Shown one piece after another: positions 60,922-64,000 of a stretch of DNA of 64,000 nt. Below the pieces are notes generated by a model, which was given only the letters and a program-made list of their open reading frames with translations, did not search any database and was not told where the DNA came from. Position numbers and translations under genes: made by a program. Each line of letters starts with the position of its first letter. Positions within the stretch are counted from its first letter, which is position 1. This DNA is from Pedobacter sp. L105 (GTDB lineage: Bacteria; Bacteroidota; Bacteroidia; Sphingobacteriales; Sphingobacteriaceae), in the NCBI RefSeq assembly GCF_009765875.1, contig NZ_LMUP01000004.1, positions 1 through 64,000 of the forward strand, given 5' to 3'.

Positions 60922-62544
60922 TTAGTAGCCTGGATTTTGGGTTAGGTTGTTATCAAGATTGATCTCAGATTGTGGTATAGGCCACAAATAGTTCTTTCCC
61001 GGATCGAATTTGCGTAACTGAACCCTGATATAACCATTATCTACAGTTGGATCGCCAAATTTGGCACCATGAGCATAACCGTTTAATACTGTTTCAGAAA
61101 GTTTATACCTACGGATATCTTCTGTCCTGGTACCTTCCATCGCTAACTCTGTCCTTCTTTCCCTTCTAATGATATTCACCATATCGGTATTGTTACCTGG
61201 GTAGGCCAAAGCATTAGGGTCAGTAAAACCAGCCCTTTGTCTCAACACCATGATCGTTTTATCCCATACCGTGGCATTCATTTGTCCAAGACTATTTTCA
61301 GCTTCCGCATAATCCAGCAGCACTTCTGCCCATCTGATCAGGTGCAGGTTTAAACCTGAAACAAAACCTGCTAGGTGATTGGGATCAAAATATTTTCTCC
61401 AGTAATAACCTGATGCAGAAACAGCTTCATTTCCAATGGCATACTCATTTAAAGGTGGTTTATTCGGATCGGAACCAGGTTTAATGTAGATGATCTGTGT
61501 AGTACCATCCGGGTTCAGCCATTTATACTGATCATAAACGATTGTTGCGGTTAGCCTTGGATCCCTGTTCACATAAGGGTTATTTTCGTTGTAACCTGAA
61601 GCAGCATCCGTGATGGGTTTTCCATTCGCCATGATATAATCATTCACGAGCTCCTGGGTTGGTGCCAGACTGTTAACACGGGCGCCAGTAGATATAGGTG
61701 CAAAGTCAAAGTCGTCTGCCCATGTCCTGCCTGCTGTTCCGGATACAAATTGCAGAGAGAGCATGGACTCTGTATTTGTTTTATTAACTGTTGCATTGCT
61801 AAACAAGCTGCCGTAATCACTGGCTAGCGCATAACTGCCATAGGTAGCCTGATTATTCATTAGTTTTTCACAAATGGTAACTACATCTGCCATCCTGTTA
61901 CCTTCATATAATAACACGCGGGCTTCTAATGCCAAGGCTGCACCATTCGTAATTCTGCCATTCTGAGCGGCTGTATACTTATCTTTTGACGGCAAAACAG
62001 CGGCCGCGGCTTCCAGTTCAGTAAGAACAAAATTTAATACAGTGGCCCTTGGGCTTCTGGCAATTACCTTGGCCTGGTCTGGTGTGATCACTCCGGTGAT
62101 CAGTGGCACATCGCCCCACCATTTCATTAAATTAAAATAATGCCAGGCCCTGATAAAACGCACTTCACCTTTCATGCCGGCAATCACATCAGCAGTCAGG
62201 GTTTTATTCTGGTCTACGTTAGCCAAAAACAGGTTGCAGGAATTTATTCCCGAATAGTAATAGGTCCAGTCGGAAAGAAATTTTGTTGTGGAGGCATTAA
62301 AACTTCCGCTTGCAATTGGGTCATTAGTGCTATAGGCATTATCAGACATGTCATCATTAAAAAAATAAAGAGCGCTGGTATACATCAGGCTGTAATTGTT
62401 ATTTAATGCGCCATTAACGTTTAAACTGGTTGTCCAGAAATTTAAGTCTGTAAATTTATTTTCAGGTGTCTGATCGAGCTTTTTACAACTGCTTACAGCA
62501 AGCAGGGCAAGCGTTGCAAAGAATAATTTTTTAAAATATTTCAT
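60922..62544 (-). CDS. RagB/SusD-family lipoprotein 4
   Basis: 540-aa nutrient-binding lipoprotein with lipobox Cys20 (LAVSSC). RagB/SusD landmarks: LDQTPENKFTDLNFWTTSLNVNGALNNNY near 23-52, MKGEVRFIRAWHYFNLMKWWGDVPLITGV near 125-155, NGRITNGAALALEARVLLYEGN near 200, LIRWAEVLLDYAEAENSLGQMN near 400, IIRRERRTELAMEGTRTEDIRRYKL near 460, ending YLWPIPQSEINLDNNLTQNPGY. Partner of the SusC gene 17 nt upstream in a probable mannan-use locus. Confidence 0.95.
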   Translation of the reverse strand: MKYFKKLFFATLALLAVSSCKKLDQTPENKFTDLNFWTTSLNVNGALNNNYSLMYTSALYFFNDDMSDNAYSTNDPIASGSFNASTTKFLSDWTYYYSGINSCNLFLANVDQNKTLTADVIAGMKGEVRFIRAWHYFNLMKWWGDVPLITGVITPDQAKVIARSPRATVLNFVLTELEAAAAVLPSKDKYTAAQNGRITNGAALALEARVLLYEGNRMADVVTICEKLMNNQATYGSYALASDYGSLFSNATVNKTNTESMLSLQFVSGTAGRTWADDFDFAPISTGARVNSLAPTQELVNDYIMANGKPITDAASGYNENNPYVNRDPRLTATIVYDQYKWLNPDGTTQIIYIKPGSDPNKPPLNEYAIGNEAVSASGYYWRKYFDPNHLAGFVSGLNLHLIRWAEVLLDYAEAENSLGQMNATVWDKTIMVLRQRAGFTDPNALAYPGNNTDMVNIIRRERRTELAMEGTRTEDIRRYKLSETVLNGYAHGAKFGDPTVDNGYIRVQLRKFDPGKNYLWPIPQSEINLDNNLTQNPGY

Positions 62545-62561
62545 GATATATATTTTATGTG

Positions 62562-64000
62562 TTAAAATGTCAAGTCTAATCCCATTCCATAGAAAATAGG
62601 CAATGGATAAGCACGTCCACTATTAGAAGCAGCACCTAATCCTGTGTTGCTATCAAATTCTGAAGTTTCAGGATCTATAAATTTCAGCTTAGTTAGCGTA
62701 TATAGATTTTGTCCTATAGCAGATATCCTCAGTTTTTCTATCCCTGCTTTTCTGGTCATTTTTTTAGGGAAGGTATAACCGATGTTAACATTTTTTAACC
62801 GTGCATAAGCCGCATTGAGGCTGTAGATATCTGAGCCATCTCTCCAGTTGTTGGTATTGGAATCAGATCCGATAGCGGCAAGTCTTGGATATTTGGCACC
62901 TGGATTTGATGGGGTCCAGAAATCAGTCTGATTTTCAAAGAGGGTATTTCCATAATTGTAATGGAAGGGTTCCATATCTTCACCTCTGATAAATTCTGTC
63001 CGTTTACCCACTCCCTGTATAAATATGGAAAGGTCAAATCCTTTTACTGCAACTCTGTAGGTAAAACCAAAAGTGAATTTTGGAAAGGGATTGCCCAGTG
63101 GCACCATATCCTTCTGGTCAATCACACCGTCGTGGTTTTGATCAACATATTTCAGGTCGCCAGGTGCAAGGGTAAGTCCCGTTGGTTTTGCAGAACTTTG
63201 TACTTCTGCTTCGGTCTGGAATATGCCTGCTACTTTATATCCATAATATTGTGTAACAGGGCCGCCTACTTCTCTCAGCAATGAATATTCGCCAAGATTA
63301 TTGATCTGTTGGGTAGCACCATAGCTAAACGCCAGCAGTTTATTGCTGCTATTGGCAATATTAAAGCTGAAGTTATGCGTAAACTCATTTGTTTTGAAGG
63401 TATAAGCTACAGTAGCTTCCCATCCGCGGTTTCCAACTTTAGAGATATTATAATCCGGGAAACCCGCACCAAAAAGTGCCGGAACATCCGAACGCGGGGC
63501 AAGGATATCCTTGGTTACTTTATTAAAATAATCGAATGATACATTTAATTTGTTATCCAGGAAAGCCGCATCCATCGCAATATTCAGCGTAGCCGCCCGC
63601 TCCCAGGTTAAATCTGGATTACCTAAATTATAACCCGATCCGCCTACCACGGAATTGTTAAAACCATAGGCATTCTGATACGGGAAATAGGTGGTTTGAT
63701 ATTGATAGGCATTTACATTCTGGTTTCCTAAAACACCATAAGAAGCCCTGAACTTTAAGGTATTTACTACATTCTTAATCGATTTCATAAACGACTCTTC
63801 TGAAGCTACCCATGAACCTGAAATAGATGGAAAGAAGCCCCATCTATGGCCTGCTGCAAATTTTGAAGACCCATCCTCCCTAAAATCGCCTTCCAGGAGA
63901 TAGCGGTCTTTATAGGAATAGTTTAAACGCCCAAAAAAGGAATCCAGACTGGTTGCTGAGGTTATATTATTGGGGCCATTGTTACTATTGTAAGAACTGG
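62562..64000 (-). CDS. SusC/RagA-family receptor 4, C-terminal part (truncated by window end)
   Basis: Partial gene: the frame is open from the stop at 62562 through to position 64000, so the N-terminus (signal, carboxypeptidase-like domain, plug) lies beyond the window. The visible 479 residues are barrel: SLDSFFGRLNYSYKDRYLLEGDFREDGSSKFA, LKFRASYGVLGNQNVNAYQYQ, LTWERAATLNIAMDAAFLDNKLNVSFDYF, FTFGFTYRVAVKGFDLSIFIQGVGKRTEF, ending FYGMGLDLTF. It is the first visible gene of the SusD/SusE-F/GH76 locus and the probable importer of mannan-type oligosaccharides. Confidence 0.93.
   Translation of the reverse strand, partial: SSYNSNNGPNNITSATSLDSFFGRLNYSYKDRYLLEGDFREDGSSKFAAGHRWGFFPSISGSWVASEESFMKSIKNVVNTLKFRASYGVLGNQNVNAYQYQTTYFPYQNAYGFNNSVVGGSGYNLGNPDLTWERAATLNIAMDAAFLDNKLNVSFDYFNKVTKDILAPRSDVPALFGAGFPDYNISKVGNRGWEATVAYTFKTNEFTHNFSFNIANSSNKLLAFSYGATQQINNLGEYSLLREVGGPVTQYYGYKVAGIFQTEAEVQSSAKPTGLTLAPGDLKYVDQNHDGVIDQKDMVPLGNPFPKFTFGFTYRVAVKGFDLSIFIQGVGKRTEFIRGEDMEPFHYNYGNTLFENQTDFWTPSNPGAKYPRLAAIGSDSNTNNWRDGSDIYSLNAAYARLKNVNIGYTFPKKMTRKAGIEKLRISAIGQNLYTLTKLKFIDPETSEFDSNTGLGAASNSGRAYPLPIFYGMGLDLTF

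Noticed and set aside
1..64000. Insertion sequences, prophage or integrase-bounded island
   Set aside because: No transposase, integrase, phage gene or long terminal inverted repeat was seen in any frame.

Overview
The window looks like chromosome of a Sphingobacteriaceae member of the Bacteroidota, most like Pedobacter. This is inferred from gene content: four SusC/SusD pairs, FecI/FecR-type regulation, a GH76 mannan locus and AddAB-like helicase-nuclease genes. It also fits the Bacteroidota promoter boxes (TAnnTTTG) and the near absence of Shine-Dalgarno sequences. I ran no database search; families are called from motifs read in the translations.

Layout. 1-1510: no protein gene. Two strong promoter-like elements on the minus strand point out of the left edge, probably into an rRNA operon. 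The rest holds a 16-bp perfect hairpin, two arrays of an 11-bp repeat and a degenerate 75-nt direct duplication. 1511-11159 (minus): tex, pdhB and an AddB-like/AddA-like pair. 11296-15856: a thioredoxin-like protein, a short GH3 enzyme, an outer-membrane barrel protein and an OprB-type porin. 15923-26074 (minus): a catabolic operon with an arabinose/fucose-isomerase-like protein, rhaT, a bifunctional aldolase-dehydrogenase, rhaI, a rhamnulokinase-like kinase and lutABC. This gives a complete route from L-rhamnose through L-lactaldehyde and L-lactate to pyruvate plus DHAP. 26230-28300: an AraC regulator and a ROK regulator, tail to tail and overlapping.

28731-37185: a SusC/SusD pair, then after a terminator an ethanolamine permease and ethanolamine ammonia-lyase (eutBC). 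37186-38180: about 1 kb of non-coding, repeat-rich DNA. 38181-48542: a second SusC/SusD pair, a terminator, then a tight three-gene unit: VCBS/ASPIC-UnbV protein, vanadium-haloperoxidase/PAP2-like enzyme and a duplicated DoxX-like membrane protein. 48699-50554: an ECF sigma factor overlapping a protein with a membrane anchor and a C-terminal barrel-like domain. 50555-51241: an FkbM methyltransferase. 51444-58426: FecI, FecR, SusC with STN domain, SusD. 58532-64000 (minus): GH76, SusE/F-like protein, SusD and a SusC whose N-terminus lies beyond the right edge.

The least explained signals are (i) a leader arrangement before three SusC genes (very short ORF, hairpin, in two cases an AAATCTGCAA box), present twice in tandem before the second SusC; (ii) the 11-bp repeat arrays with attached hairpin near the left end; and (iii) the UnbV/haloperoxidase/DoxX-like unit.
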